Source: Paracoccus endophyticus
GTDB lineage: Bacteria > Pseudomonadota > Alphaproteobacteria > Rhodobacterales > Rhodobacteraceae
Direction: 5' to 3'
NCBI RefSeq assembly: GCF_003286075.1
Contig: NZ_QLUV01000003.1
Span: 215,168-279,167 of the forward strand
Length of the DNA: 64,000 bases
Both the position numbers and the translations under genes were made by a program. Under the pieces are notes generated by a model that saw only the letters and a list, made by a program, of their open reading frames with translations, did not search any database and was not told the DNA's origin. Below, piece after piece: positions 63,968-64,000 of the stretch. Within the stretch, counting starts at the first letter, position 1. Each line of letters opens with the position of its first letter.

Positions 63968-64000
63968 TCAGGCGCGGTTCATGCGGTTCGTGATCAGCTC
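63968..64000 (-). CDS. C-terminus of an upstream gene, probably acetyl-CoA synthetase
   Basis: Only ten codons and a stop are visible: ELITNRMNRA then TGA. The sequence is compatible with the last residues of alphaproteobacterial Acs, and acs is the usual neighbour upstream of DUF485-actP, but eleven codons cannot prove it. The spacer to the DUF485 start is 87 nt. Confidence 0.35.
   Translation of the reverse strand, partial: ELITNRMNRA

Noticed and set aside
1..64000. Mobile elements, prophage, integron or defence islands
   Set aside because: No transposase, integrase, terminal repeats, restriction or toxin-antitoxin genes found; composition is even apart from the 14345-14390 AT island.

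Overview
The window is a high-GC (about 70 percent), gene-dense chromosomal segment of an alphaproteobacterium, most likely a Paracoccus-like member of the Rhodobacteraceae. The grounds are the heterotetrameric sarcosine oxidase genes, a Mic60-like gene in front of a hemY-like gene, a DUF1289 mini-gene behind ruvX, a SoxS/SqrR-like pair, and codon use strongly biased to G or C in third positions. I see no insertion sequence, integrase, phage gene or CRISPR array. Almost everything reads as core or family-conserved chromosome, often in overlapping (ATGA/GTGA) operons.

Left part (1-11.2 kb): the 5' part of lepA, an EamA transporter, a CopZ-like chaperone, a HAD hydrolase, a small exported protein with a sirtuin, mnmH directly behind an L,D-transpeptidase gene (same frame, one UGA between them), then copper genes: a two-HMA CopA ATPase with an arylesterase, and a PCuAC chaperone preceded by a DUF2946-like small gene. 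rpmB follows with a recognisable promoter and terminator.

Middle part (11.2-50 kb): meaB-zapE, a Hint-domain/EF-hand protein with an AT-rich promoter, an HWE-type sensor kinase, accD-folC, a cardiolipin synthase, ilvD with two family-specific followers, der-bamB-yfgM-like, sodB, rarD, the sarcosine oxidase genes soxB...soxDAG (interrupted by two small membrane-anchored proteins and several hairpins), ccmI-ruvX-DUF1289, map, cinA-like plus a GNAT, a membrane protein, serS, a thioredoxin/ArsR pair that looks like a sulfide-responsive module, ada, an aldehyde dehydrogenase, an MsbA-like ABC exporter, and the run tsaD-gpsA-yciI-EVE-DUF1761.

Right part (49.8-64 kb): hemD, an alphaproteobacterial Mic60-like protein and a HemY-like TPR/zinc-ribbon protein; tRNA-Thr(CGT); then a minus-strand acetate-uptake and sensing locus: probable acs C-terminus, DUF485, actP, terminator, DUF294/CBS nucleotidyltransferase, a two-helix membrane protein, a sodium:solute-symporter histidine kinase (CrbS type), a receiver-only response regulator, and a membrane-bound degenerate-kinase/PAS protein fused to a DEDDh exonuclease. 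The last three genes overlap each other and form the most unusual assembly in the window.
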